A stretch of 10,577 nt of DNA from CAZDOD01 sp964506935 (GCA_964506935.1 CAZDOD010000098.1:1-10577), one strand, 5' to 3'. Shown: positions 1 through 7,000, counted from the stretch's first letter. Notes: generated by a model not told the origin, from the letters alone. Program-made: numbers and translations.

Positions 1-133
1 AGAGATTTATAGGTTTGACAGGAATCTCAAAAGCGAACTCTATCTCTCTTGGCCTTGAAAAAGGTGTGTGTAAGAGAGAATTCCACGGATTCAATTAGAA
101 TAGTGAAAAGGGGTAAAAAGGATATCACCTTTT
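1..133 (+). other. Leader before first gene; possible 3' tail of an upstream gene
   Basis: Two plus-strand frames are open from the left edge. One stops at TGA 56-58 and the other at TAG 96-98, giving about 31 codons that end in EFHGFN. Either could be the last codons of a gene that begins outside the window, and I cannot tell which is real or recognise a family. The rest of the interval has no convincing promoter. An AAGGA stretch at 118-122, 11 bases before the first ATG, may serve as a weak ribosome binding site. Confidence 0.2.
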
Positions 134-748
134 ATGTGTAATCTTTATAGGAGACATGAGGCTCTATTTTTCGTAGCGATTTTTCTCTTATTTGCGGGGC
201 TCGTCTCCTGCTCGATCCCATTTTATGCCCGATGGGCATTTCAAGATCATAATTTTTCCCCAGCCCCGTATAATCTACCCGTAGTCCCCGCCGACTGGGA
301 GGTAACCGCAAGCGCCCTCGCAGACGTTACAGGCGACGGCATTTATGAGTGGATCCTCGTGGTATTTAGGCCGTGGAGGGACTGGCCGATACAGAAGTGG
401 TACGATACAGAAAGTCCCATCAGCGATTTTCACGACGAGAATGGATTCAGCTGTCACCTCGCCGTCTTAGACCCCGAGGATGGAAGCGAGATATGGGTGG
501 GATCGCCCCTCCCCCATCCGATCGTAAATATGGCTGTTGGAGACGTCGACCGTGACGGGATATTGGAGGTCGTGACGCTTCGGGGCGATTACGAAAGCGG
601 GCGAAAGGATAACGCAACACATATAGACGTCTGGTTTTGGGACGACTTTGGGTTTACACTGAAATACCAGTTTCCAATCAAAAAACCGACTAACCTTCTA
701 CCCAGACTTTTTGGTGTTAAGTCAGAATCGGGCGAAGGCCTTGATTGA
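134..748 (+). CDS. Predicted lipoprotein with FG-GAP/VCBS-like repeats, unknown function
   Basis: This is a 204-residue envelope protein. Residues 11-25 are hydrophobic and end in a lipobox (Leu-Val-Ser-Cys, residues 23-26), so Cys26 is the likely lipidated N-terminus. The Ser after it would favour the outer membrane if the cell has one. The mature part contains two Asp-rich loops, DVTGDGIYEW (64-73) and DVDRDGILEV (137-146). They match the calcium-binding D-x-x-G-D-G pattern of FG-GAP/VCBS repeats, which usually form beta-propeller blades. Two blades are too few for a whole propeller, so it is either a small domain or part of an assembly. A Trp/Arg/Pro-rich stretch around 79-89 (RPWRDWPIQKW) is distinctive. 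The start is the only ATG after the in-frame stop at 104-106, with a weak AAGGA 11 bases upstream. The DUF3160 gene follows 86 bases later on the same strand, so co-transcription is possible. No function can be assigned from sequence. Confidence 0.8.
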   Translation: MCNLYRRHEALFFVAIFLLFAGLVSCSIPFYARWAFQDHNFSPAPYNLPVVPADWEVTASALADVTGDGIYEWILVVFRPWRDWPIQKWYDTESPISDFHDENGFSCHLAVLDPEDGSEIWVGSPLPHPIVNMAVGDVDRDGILEVVTLRGDYESGRKDNATHIDVWFWDDFGFTLKYQFPIKKPTNLLPRLFGVKSESGEGLD

Positions 749-834
749 TTCTACCAATGATGGTATATTGTAATCCCATATCCGATGGAATATGAGATAT
801 AGTTTTAAAATTCAAAAATTTTACGAGGTATCCC

Positions 835-2889
835 ATGAAGATCCATAATATCATAATAGCTTTTGTCCTGTTGTCCCTTGCGACATCCGTAAGTCTTTTT
901 GCCGCAGAAACATTACCATCCGACACCAAGGTGGAGAAATTCGCCGATTATCGGGAGGTCCCGACGAAACTGCCGGACGCCTATATCGGCTACACCCTCC
1001 CCGTGAAGAGGGCCGATATTGGAAACCTCAAGAAGTTAGATCTAAGTAAGGCTCAGATAGAACTCCTATTAAAGAACGGCTTTTTTGTTGCGCCCGCCGA
1101 ATGGAAGGAGTTCTTTATGCTCTACAACGAGGCACAGTATGGAGATGTCCCCGTCTTTGTAACAACCGACTCTATCCTCCACGCATATCACCTCCTGTTC
1201 GATAAGATGCTGAGGGACTTGGAGAGGGAGCACCTGTCGCCCGATATTACAAAGCTCACCCGCGGGTGCAGAAAAGAGGCCGAAAGGCTCTACGGCGAGC
1301 TCAAGGGGACGGAGCTCGAAGACGTATCGAGGCACGTCCTCGCCTATTTCTCGGTAGCCGAAAACCTCATTGCACCGGGATCAAGAATTCCTCCTGATGT
1401 CGCCGACATCGTAGGGGGGGAGCTCGCCCTTATCGACAAACACTCGGGGATACGTAACAGCGTTGTAATAAGCGGCCTGATAGAGGATTACTCCCAGTAC
1501 ATACCAAGAGGGCACTACACGAAGAGCGATCTATTGAAGCGCTATTTTCGCACGATGATGTGGTATGGCAGGATCAACCTTCGCCTTGCGAGTATCGATG
1601 AGACAAGGATGGCCCTTCTCATTACATATATTCTGAGGAACACCGTAATCGACGGTGTATCGGCGGCCGAGATATGGGAAAGGGTCTACGGGCCGACGAC
1701 CTTTATAGTCGGAAAATCCGATGACCTGAGCTTCGCGGAGTACGGCGCCTTATGGGACAAGGTCTTCGGAAAAGATGCTTCGCCACAGGCCATGACGGAC
1801 AAAAAGCTCATAAAGGCGTTTATTGAGACCGCAAGAGACCTCCCGCTGCCGCAGATCAACTCTGATGAACTCACACAGGGGTTCAGGTTTATGGGGAGCA
1901 GATTCGTCATCGACTCATATATTTTTGAAAAGCTCGTCTGGCGGGAGGTCGGGACACTGGATAATCCCCGCTGGCTCCCGAGCGGTCTCGATGTAATGGG
2001 CGTTCTGGGCTCCGATGAGGCATATTTGATCCTGGAAGAGACAGGCGAGACTGCGTTTGAGAACTACCCCGAGAATTTCGAGAAGGTGAAAGGCGAGATG
2101 TCCGCCCTCGGGATGGATTCATGGACACAAAACCTCTACTGGGTATGGATCTACACCCTAAAGTCCCAAATCTCACCAAAGGACGACAGTTATCCGGCCT
2201 TTATGCGGACGAAGGCCTGGACGAGAAAGGACCTCAACAGCGCCCTCGGCTCTTGGACCGAGCTTAAGCACGACACGATCCTCTATGCGAAGCAGATAAT
2301 GGCGGAGATGGGGGGATATTTCGAAGAAATCCCCCGCGGCTGGGTGGAGCCCCAGCCGGAAGTCTATGCCAGGCTCTTGGCCCTGACGAGGATGACTAAA
2401 AACGGCCTCGAATCACGAGGTATCCTGACAGAGAAAACCAGCGATAATCTCAGCCGTCTCGACAACATTCTATCGTTCCTCCACAAGGTCTCACAAAAAG
2501 AACTCCTTGGAGAATCCCTGACACAGGAGGAATATGAGAGGATAATGTATTACGGCGGATCGCTGGAGCACCTTACCCTTTCGGCCGCCGACAGCGAGGA
2601 TGAGTGGGGGGATTACTTCGAGAAGCTGGACGCCGCCGTGGTCGCCGACGTGGCGACAGACCCCAACGGACGCGTGCTGGAGGAGGCGACCGGGCGGATC
2701 TTCGAGATATACGTCGTGATACCTGACGGGGTGGGAGGTCTCTCTATCGCGAAGGGTGGAGTTTTTACCTACTACGAGTTCCCGTGGCCCATCGGCGACA
2801 GACTGACCGATGAGGCATGGAGGGAGAAGCTGAACGTCGGCGACATCCCCGAAAGGCCGAAGTGGACCGATATATACTTTGCCGAATAG
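835..2889 (+). CDS. Secreted DUF3160 family protein
   Basis: This 684-residue protein belongs to DUF3160, an uncharacterised family of exported proteins. The N-terminus (Lys at 2, hydrophobic 6-19, small residues near 23) is a classical signal peptide, so the protein probably acts outside the cytoplasm. Family hallmarks appear in order: the VPVFVTTDSILHAYHLLFDK block at 105-124, an MMWYGR block at 241-246, an MGSRFVIDSY block, a GLDVMGVLGSDEA block, the WTQNLYWVWIYTLKS block, an ALGSWTELKHDTILYAKQ block, a WVEPQPEVYARL block, and a C-terminal VFTYYEF at 643-649. Many conserved His, Asp, Tyr and Trp residues hint at a ligand or metal site, but no known catalytic motif is seen. A GAGG sits 6 bases before the ATG. 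The length is normal for the family and there is no sign of a frameshift. It follows a lipoprotein gene on the same strand, which suggests a shared envelope role. The family assignment is firm; the function is unknown. Confidence 0.9.
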   Translation: MKIHNIIIAFVLLSLATSVSLFAAETLPSDTKVEKFADYREVPTKLPDAYIGYTLPVKRADIGNLKKLDLSKAQIELLLKNGFFVAPAEWKEFFMLYNEAQYGDVPVFVTTDSILHAYHLLFDKMLRDLEREHLSPDITKLTRGCRKEAERLYGELKGTELEDVSRHVLAYFSVAENLIAPGSRIPPDVADIVGGELALIDKHSGIRNSVVISGLIEDYSQYIPRGHYTKSDLLKRYFRTMMWYGRINLRLASIDETRMALLITYILRNTVIDGVSAAEIWERVYGPTTFIVGKSDDLSFAEYGALWDKVFGKDASPQAMTDKKLIKAFIETARDLPLPQINSDELTQGFRFMGSRFVIDSYIFEKLVWREVGTLDNPRWLPSGLDVMGVLGSDEAYLILEETGETAFENYPENFEKVKGEMSALGMDSWTQNLYWVWIYTLKSQISPKDDSYPAFMRTKAWTRKDLNSALGSWTELKHDTILYAKQIMAEMGGYFEEIPRGWVEPQPEVYARLLALTRMTKNGLESRGILTEKTSDNLSRLDNILSFLHKVSQKELLGESLTQEEYERIMYYGGSLEHLTLSAADSEDEWGDYFEKLDAAVVADVATDPNGRVLEEATGRIFEIYVVIPDGVGGLSIAKGGVFTYYEFPWPIGDRLTDEAWREKLNVGDIPERPKWTDIYFAE

Positions 2890-2940
2890 GCAAAATACAA
2901 AAGATTTGGTAGGGAGATTCGATCCGTAATGGATTAGTTT

Positions 2941-2961
2941 ATTTACATCTTTTGTGTAAAT
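2941..2961. repeat. Small inverted repeat after the DUF3160 gene
   Basis: ATTTACA (2941-2947) and TGTAAAT (2955-2961) form a perfect 7-base-pair stem with a 7-base loop, 51 bases after the DUF3160 stop codon. The stem is AT-rich and no T-run follows it. It could slow 3' decay or help termination, but it is not a textbook intrinsic terminator. Confidence 0.3.
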
Positions 2962-2994
2962 TCGATATATTCAGAGCGGGTTTTTGATCTTGGA

Positions 2995-3034
2995 AAAGCC
3001 TCTTTTGAGAGATTTAGGTTGGAGGAGAGGCTTT
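2995..3034. terminator. Possible bidirectional terminator between convergent genes
   Basis: AAAGCCTCT (2995-3003) pairs perfectly with AGAGGCTTT (3026-3034), and three further weak or wobble pairs are possible inside; the remaining loop is about 16 bases. The element lies in the 238-base gap between the convergent DUF3160 and tldE genes, where terminators for both strands are expected. Flanking T-runs are short: three T's on the plus strand and four on the minus strand, partly inside the stem. It is therefore a moderate candidate only. No gene is seen in the gap. Confidence 0.35.
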
Positions 3035-3127
3035 AATCGCTAAAAACGGCGAATTTTGATAGCCTTACTCGAAGGCCGTATTGTCTTATGGAGGATTGAG
3101 AAAGGCCTTTAGAGAATAGACGATCTC

Positions 3128-4531
3128 CTACTCCCCGCTGAGCTCAATCTCCTCAATCAATATTGAGGGCGATCCGACGTCCCCGAAGAACCTCAGGTCT
3201 GAGCCCACGAGGGAAACTTTGGAGAAGAGGGATATCAAGTCCCCCGCAAGCGCCGCCTCTTTTATCGGGTATTTTTTCACACCACCACTAAAGACGAATC
3301 CCGATGCACCCACCGAGAACTCCCCGGTCACAGGATTTATCGTGTGGGCACCCATGAGTTCAGTGATGACTACCCCGTCTTTTGCCTCTTTCAAAAGATC
3401 GGACTCTGTCTTCTCTCCGGGGACGATATAGAGGTTGTTTACGCCGCACGTCGGCGGGGAAGTAACGCCGCCCCTCTCGGCCGAGCCGGTGGGATTTTTC
3501 TTCGCCCTCTTTGCGTTTAAGAGGTCATAGAGAAAACAGAGAACCACCCCATCCTTTATAAGCTCCACCCTCCCCTTTGGAATCCCCTCCCCGTCCACGG
3601 GGGAGGTGCCGATGCCTCCGGGAAGGAGGCCGTCGTCTACTATCGTGATCTCGGACGAGAAAACCTTTTTCCCCTCTTTTCCCACGAGCATCGATTTCCC
3701 TTTGAGGACGTTTTCCCCCAGAAGAGACGAGCTCAAGACTTCGAGGAGTTCAGACGTGACCTGCGGGGTTAGGACGGCGATAAATTTCCCCGTAGGCGCC
3801 TTTTTCGCGCCCAGCATCGAGACCGCAAGCTCACCCGCGCGCTTCCCCACGGCCTTCGGGTCGAGTTCTGCATAGGTCGTTGAGAAATCATAGTCCCACC
3901 CCATCTCCTGCTCCCCGTCTTCTCGATAGTCGAAATACCCCGTGTCTTTTTTTGTCAGGTCTGATAGGCTGGATACGGCCATCACCATGACCTGAGCCGA
4001 AACCACGCTCTTTTTGAAAGCCACATCGATCCCGAGGGAATTTTTAATAAAGACGTCTGCAATTACCTCGGAGTAGCGGGCGTTTCTTACCCTCTTTATC
4101 CTCGAATCTATCGCCATCGCCCCCTCTTCTATCGCCATCGCCCGCCCGATCTTATTATCCATCGGGATTTTTTCTATAGTCTCATCATAGATTTTTTCGG
4201 CATCGGGGATCTTATCGATGGGTGGGGCGAAGGCGTGGTTCTCATCGGGGGTCGAGTTCTTGGCGCTCGATATGGCATTCTCAACCATGACCCCTATGGC
4301 GTCGTCGTCCGGATATGTCGAAAACGAAAATCCCATCCCGCGGCCAACTATAACCCGAAGACTAACCCCGTATGGCTCGGAGAATTTGAAGTCCTCCACC
4401 TCCCCACCCTCCGCCTCTATCGATAGGCTTTTGGAGGCTTGATAGTACATCTCGTAGGAATCTACCCCTCTCCTCTTCAATTCTTTTATGATCTTGTCTG
4501 ATAGGACGTCAAACTTTTTTTTATGATCCAC
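3128..4531 (-). CDS. tldE: TldE/PmbA family protein, partner subunit of the TldD metallopeptidase
   Basis: This 467-residue cytosolic protein is of the TldD/PmbA (peptidase U62) family; E. coli PmbA is about 450. In characterised systems TldE pairs with TldD in a heteromeric zinc protease that degrades unfolded or small peptides, matures microcin B17 and affects CcdA stability. TldD carries the HExxxH metal site. I find no HExxxH here, which fits TldE. Family signatures include NPVTGEFSVGASGF starting at residue 399, a VGxxxxSPPTxGVNNLYI-type block before it, and the C-terminal FFGDVGSPSILIEEIELSG. The start codon is GTG, supported by GAGGG 7 bases upstream and by a near-consensus promoter at 4580-4608 that gives a leader of about 40 bases. 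No tldD gene is in the window, so its partner must be elsewhere or absent. The gene is divergent from ubiE and looks intact. Confidence 0.92.
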   Translation of the reverse strand: MDHKKKFDVLSDKIIKELKRRGVDSYEMYYQASKSLSIEAEGGEVEDFKFSEPYGVSLRVIVGRGMGFSFSTYPDDDAIGVMVENAISSAKNSTPDENHAFAPPIDKIPDAEKIYDETIEKIPMDNKIGRAMAIEEGAMAIDSRIKRVRNARYSEVIADVFIKNSLGIDVAFKKSVVSAQVMVMAVSSLSDLTKKDTGYFDYREDGEQEMGWDYDFSTTYAELDPKAVGKRAGELAVSMLGAKKAPTGKFIAVLTPQVTSELLEVLSSSLLGENVLKGKSMLVGKEGKKVFSSEITIVDDGLLPGGIGTSPVDGEGIPKGRVELIKDGVVLCFLYDLLNAKRAKKNPTGSAERGGVTSPPTCGVNNLYIVPGEKTESDLLKEAKDGVVITELMGAHTINPVTGEFSVGASGFVFSGGVKKYPIKEAALAGDLISLFSKVSLVGSDLRFFGDVGSPSILIEEIELSGE

Positions 4532-4579
4532 GATTCTTCCCTCAAATAGAATTATGCGTCAAAGGCTTTTAGCGTCTAT

Positions 4580-4608
4580 ATAATAACAGAGCTTCCAAAT
4601 CATGTCAA
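4580..4608 (-). promoter_or_regulatory. Sigma70-type promoter for tldE
   Basis: On the minus strand a perfect -35 TTGACA (4608-4603) is separated by 17 bases from a -10 TATTAT (4585-4580, five of six consensus bases). Transcription would begin near 4573, about 40 bases before the GTG start of tldE. Spacing, direction and position all fit, making this one of the clearest promoters in the window. Confidence 0.75.
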
Positions 4609-4686
4609 AGGGGGGATAGTATTTTAATATTATCGTTTTGGGTTGTATATAAAAAACCGAGGTCATAAAGGAAGATCATATTTGCC

Positions 4687-4715
4687 TTGATGTATGTTAG
4701 ATCAGTGCTTATTAT
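4687..4715 (+). promoter_or_regulatory. Candidate sigma70 promoter for ubiE/menG
   Basis: TTGATG (4687-4692) and TATTAT (4710-4715) are separated by exactly 17 bases, matching the -35 and -10 consensus in four and five of six positions. Transcription would start near 4722. This overlaps the 5' end of the longest possible ubiE frame, which begins with TTG at 4687, so if the promoter is real the protein must start downstream. Confidence 0.45.
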
Positions 4716-4755
4716 TAGTTTTGGAATCCTTATATCAGATAAGTATCTATTAGAT

Positions 4756-5520
4756 ATGATTAAAGCTAAAGGTGATTCGAAGTCGGCAACTGAAGGGGTC
4801 GGCTTTGAAAATATGTCCGAGTACCATCCTTCCCGTACCGGCATATCGGGGATGTTCGATGAGATCGCTAAAAAATACGACTTCCTCAATCATTTTTTGA
4901 GTATGAGTGTAGATAAAAGGTGGCGAAAGAGGCTGGTCGGATTGTCGGGGATTTCCCAACGTGATTTGATACTCGATGTCTGCGCCGGGACATGTGATAT
5001 ATCGATTGAATTTGCCCGAATGGGGCAAAGCGGCAGGATCGTCGGCGTCGATTTTTCAACAGAAATGCTAAAAATAGGAAGACAAAAGATAGAAAATCGG
5101 GGATATCGGAGAAAAATCGGGCTTTTTTGCGGGGATGCGCAAAGGCTCCCCTTCAAAGACGAGACCTTCGATGTCGCTACTATGGGCTTCGGGCTCAGAA
5201 ATCTCACAGATTACAGGAGGGGGATAAAGGAAATGGCGAGGGTCGTAAAAAGGGGCGGGCGCATTTTGATCCTTGAATTTGCCCCTCCAAGGGCGACCTC
5301 ACTCAATATTTTGTATCGCTTCTATCTGACTAAAATTATTCCGATTATTGGCACGATCCTGACGGGCAAGAGGGGCGCCTACCGATACCTCTCGACATCG
5401 GTCTCGGGATTTCTTGAACCCTCGGAGGTATTGGAGATCATGCGGAGTGAAGACCTGAAAAACCTCGAGTCATCACCCCTGACGGGTGGGATAGCTTATA
5501 TATATTGTGGTAAGAGATAG
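4756..5520 (+). CDS. ubiE: UbiE/MenG quinone C-methyltransferase
   Basis: This is the SAM-dependent enzyme that methylates the quinone ring late in menaquinone (demethylmenaquinone to menaquinone) or ubiquinone synthesis, and it acts at the inner face of the membrane. Numbered from the chosen start (254 residues), it shows YDFLN (41-45) with SMSVDKRW after it, SAM motif I DVCAGTCD (74-81), the acidic loop VDFS (98-101), GFGLRNLTD (144-152), the second UbiE signature RVVKRGGRILILEF (162-175) and the terminal PLTGG (241-245). Cys80 replaces the usual second Gly of the GTGD motif. The frame is open back to TTG 4687 and ATG 4690, but that extension overlaps a promoter-like sequence and exceeds family length. 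ATG 4756 and ATG 4813 (235 residues) are both plausible, and neither has a good ribosome site. No other quinone genes are nearby. The family is firm; the start and the exact quinone are not. Confidence 0.9.
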   Translation: MIKAKGDSKSATEGVGFENMSEYHPSRTGISGMFDEIAKKYDFLNHFLSMSVDKRWRKRLVGLSGISQRDLILDVCAGTCDISIEFARMGQSGRIVGVDFSTEMLKIGRQKIENRGYRRKIGLFCGDAQRLPFKDETFDVATMGFGLRNLTDYRRGIKEMARVVKRGGRILILEFAPPRATSLNILYRFYLTKIIPIIGTILTGKRGAYRYLSTSVSGFLEPSEVLEIMRSEDLKNLESSPLTGGIAYIYCGKR

Positions 5521-5630
5521 GTAAGTTATCGAAGGAGGTTCAAACTTCACCCTCTTTTACAGGTGACCACGCTCTTAATCCTCTTAATCTAATATCGATA
5601 TCTCAATCGTCCAAGGCCGGGGGTTTCGTT

Positions 5631-6059
5631 TCAATGGAGGACATCACGCTGATCCTCCCAATAAAAGCTGGACTTTGCCCTCTCCATCTTTTCCATCTCT
5701 GACATGATAAAAACCACGCGGGCAAGGAGTGCAAGATAACTCCTCTTGTCCTTATCAATAATGAGCTTTCTCAACCTCCTGAGGTTCATTATGTCGTCTT
5801 TACTGAAGTTCCACCTCTTTACCTTCTCATCCATCTTGTCGATGTATTTCCTTATGGCGTCTCTCTCGATCATGGGTCTTGCGGCGAAAGAAAACGGAAG
5901 GAAGGCAAGAACGAAAAAGAGTATAAAGAGGAGGATGATATAGAGCAGGTTCCCGCTGCTTCCGACTATCATCGTTGAGGCATAGAAAGAGACAAAGACG
6001 CTTATGAAGGTGCCGAGCGTCATTATGAACTGGCCCGAGATCCGAAACTTCTCTTTCAT
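5631..6059 (-). CDS. Small two-helix membrane protein, unrecognised
   Basis: I do not recognise this 142-residue protein. It has two strongly hydrophobic segments at about residues 11-32 and 36-60. A charged, probably helical tail of about 80 residues follows, rich in Lys, Arg, Glu and Asp, with heptad-like spacing of Leu, Ile and Met around 88-125. Arg61 and the basic tail after the second helix suggest that the tail, and hence the N-terminus, face the cytoplasm. There is no lipobox and no cleavable signal. The ATG at 6059 has no clear Shine-Dalgarno sequence; an internal ATG at 6023 is possible but has none either. The gene lies 130 bases downstream of the YugP-like peptidase on the same strand, with a hairpin between them, so a shared transcript is uncertain. 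It converges on ubiE. The hydrophobic pattern supports a real gene, but no function is assigned. Confidence 0.65.
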   Translation of the reverse strand: MKEKFRISGQFIMTLGTFISVFVSFYASTMIVGSSGNLLYIILLFILFFVLAFLPFSFAARPMIERDAIRKYIDKMDEKVKRWNFSKDDIMNLRRLRKLIIDKDKRSYLALLARVVFIMSEMEKMERAKSSFYWEDQRDVLH

Positions 6060-6088
6060 GAGAAAACAGCTTGGTCTTAAAAAGTGCG

Positions 6089-6119
6089 GCTTTCGGTTAT
6101 TTAGTCGAAAGCTTTTTTT
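6089..6119 (+). terminator. Intrinsic terminator-like hairpin, T-run on the plus strand
   Basis: GCTTTCG (6089-6095) and CGAAAGC (6106-6112) form a perfect 7-base-pair stem with a 10-base loop, followed directly by seven T's (6113-6119). On the plus strand this is a textbook intrinsic terminator. On the minus strand the stem is followed by CGCAC and then five T's, so weaker termination of the upstream peptidase transcript is possible. The nearest plus-strand gene upstream is ubiE, which ends about 570 bases earlier beyond a minus-strand gene. Confidence 0.6.
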
Positions 6120-6189
6120 CCCTATTTATCTACGTCGAGAGGAAGTATATCTCCAAAACGACCGTTTTAAATCGGGAAAGTCGGTTTTA

Positions 6190-6885
6190 TTAGTCGTTTC
6201 TTCCTAGCACTCCCGCACGCAGCAGGAAATAGAGTAGCTGGAGCACCGCAGCGGCCGCCGCCGCAACATAGGTCATTGCCGCAGCCGACAAGACCCTCTT
6301 CGCGCCGGACACCTCCTCAGTCATCAGGACCCCTGACGATGACAGTGCGGCGATAGCCCTTTTGCTGGCGTTGAACTCCACCGGGAGTGTAATGATCTGG
6401 AATGCCACGGCCGCCCCAAAGAAAACGATCCCGACCTTGATCAGCGATATCGACGAGAAGATGAAGCCGATTATCAACAGGGGCCATGCGAGGTTTGAGC
6501 CTATGCTCGCCACAGGTACGAGTGTCGACCTGAGTCTAAGCGGCATATAGCCCGATGCGTGCTGCAGGGCGTGTCCGGCCTCGTGGGCCGCGACCCCGAC
6601 GGACGCCACGGATTTTCCGGAAAATACGTCGGGGGAGAGCCTCAACATCTTCTTTGAGGGATCGTAGTGGTCGCTCAAAAACCCCCTCGTTGCCTCTATC
6701 TCGACATCATTTATCCCGCCGGATCTCAGGATCCTCATTGCGGCCTGTGCACCCGAGAGGCCCGACGCCGTACCCACCTTCGAGTACTTCTTAAAGGTGC
6801 TTTTTACCTTTATCGAAGCGAATATCGAAAGGAGGAGCGCAGGCCCCACCAATATATAGTAGAGTGGGTCTAGAGTCAGAAACAT
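6190..6885 (-). CDS. yugP: YugP-like membrane zinc metallopeptidase
   Basis: This 231-residue integral membrane protein matches the YugP/Zn_peptidase_2 family, named after B. subtilis YugP (about 225 residues). The zinc-binding and catalytic motif HEAGH is at residues 101-105, extended as HEAGHALQHASGY. Glu170, in the PVEFNASKRA block, is the likely third zinc ligand by family pattern. Predicted membrane segments lie near residues 8-25, 125-147, 150-168 and 205-223; the last is preceded by a run rich in Ala. The substrate is not known for the family, and a role in membrane protein turnover is inference. The ATG is firmly supported by GGAGG 7 bases upstream, and a perfect -35 TTGACA lies at 6941-6936. 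A recO terminator candidate upstream suggests an independent unit. The gene looks complete. Confidence 0.9.
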   Translation of the reverse strand: MFLTLDPLYYILVGPALLLSIFASIKVKSTFKKYSKVGTASGLSGAQAAMRILRSGGINDVEIEATRGFLSDHYDPSKKMLRLSPDVFSGKSVASVGVAAHEAGHALQHASGYMPLRLRSTLVPVASIGSNLAWPLLIIGFIFSSISLIKVGIVFFGAAVAFQIITLPVEFNASKRAIAALSSSGVLMTEEVSGAKRVLSAAAMTYVAAAAAAVLQLLYFLLRAGVLGRND

Positions 6886-6911
6886 CCAAATACCTCCATT
6901 ATCCTTTATAT

Positions 6912-6941
6912 ATAATGTAATGAGTTTGTTTTTCTTGTCAA
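6912..6941 (-). promoter_or_regulatory. Candidate promoter for the YugP-like peptidase gene
   Basis: On the minus strand a perfect -35 TTGACA (6941-6936) is followed by TACATT at a 16-base spacing (6919-6914) or CATTAT at an 18-base spacing (6917-6912). Each -10 choice matches four of six consensus bases. Transcription would start some 20 bases before the GGAGG of the peptidase gene. The -35 is strong and the -10 is imperfect. Confidence 0.5.
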
Positions 6942-6962
6942 GGTAATTTGATGACAGTCCTC

Positions 6963-6984
6963 AAAAAAAGTTTTCAGGCGAAAA
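6963..6984 (-). terminator. Weak intrinsic terminator after recO
   Basis: Read on the minus strand, TTTTC (6984-6980 complement), a GCCT loop and GAAAA form a 5-base-pair stem. One C follows and then seven T's (complement of 6969-6963). It starts 17 bases after the recO stop codon. The T-run is good but the stem is short and AT-rich, so termination may be partial. Confidence 0.4.
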
Positions 6985-7000
6985 TCTAAAAAAACAATAT

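Noticed and set aside
15..43. TTGACA at 15-20 as a promoter for the first lipoprotein gene
   Set aside because: The best -10 at normal spacing matches only three of six bases, and the hexamer may lie inside the tail of an upstream gene.
752..794. Two tiny hairpins (TACCA/TGGTA and CATATCC/GGAATATG) between the lipoprotein and DUF3160 genes
   Set aside because: The stems are five base pairs or bulged and no T-run follows. They are too weak to call a terminator.
5572..5589. Tandem duplication of CTCTTAATC
   Set aside because: Two copies of a 9-mer in AT-rich intergenic DNA are likely slippage or chance, with no link to a feature.
6004..6207. Plus-strand frame of 67 codons across the intergenic hairpin
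   Set aside because: It overlaps two minus-strand genes and contains a terminator-like hairpin with seven T's. There is no ribosome site or recognisable domain.
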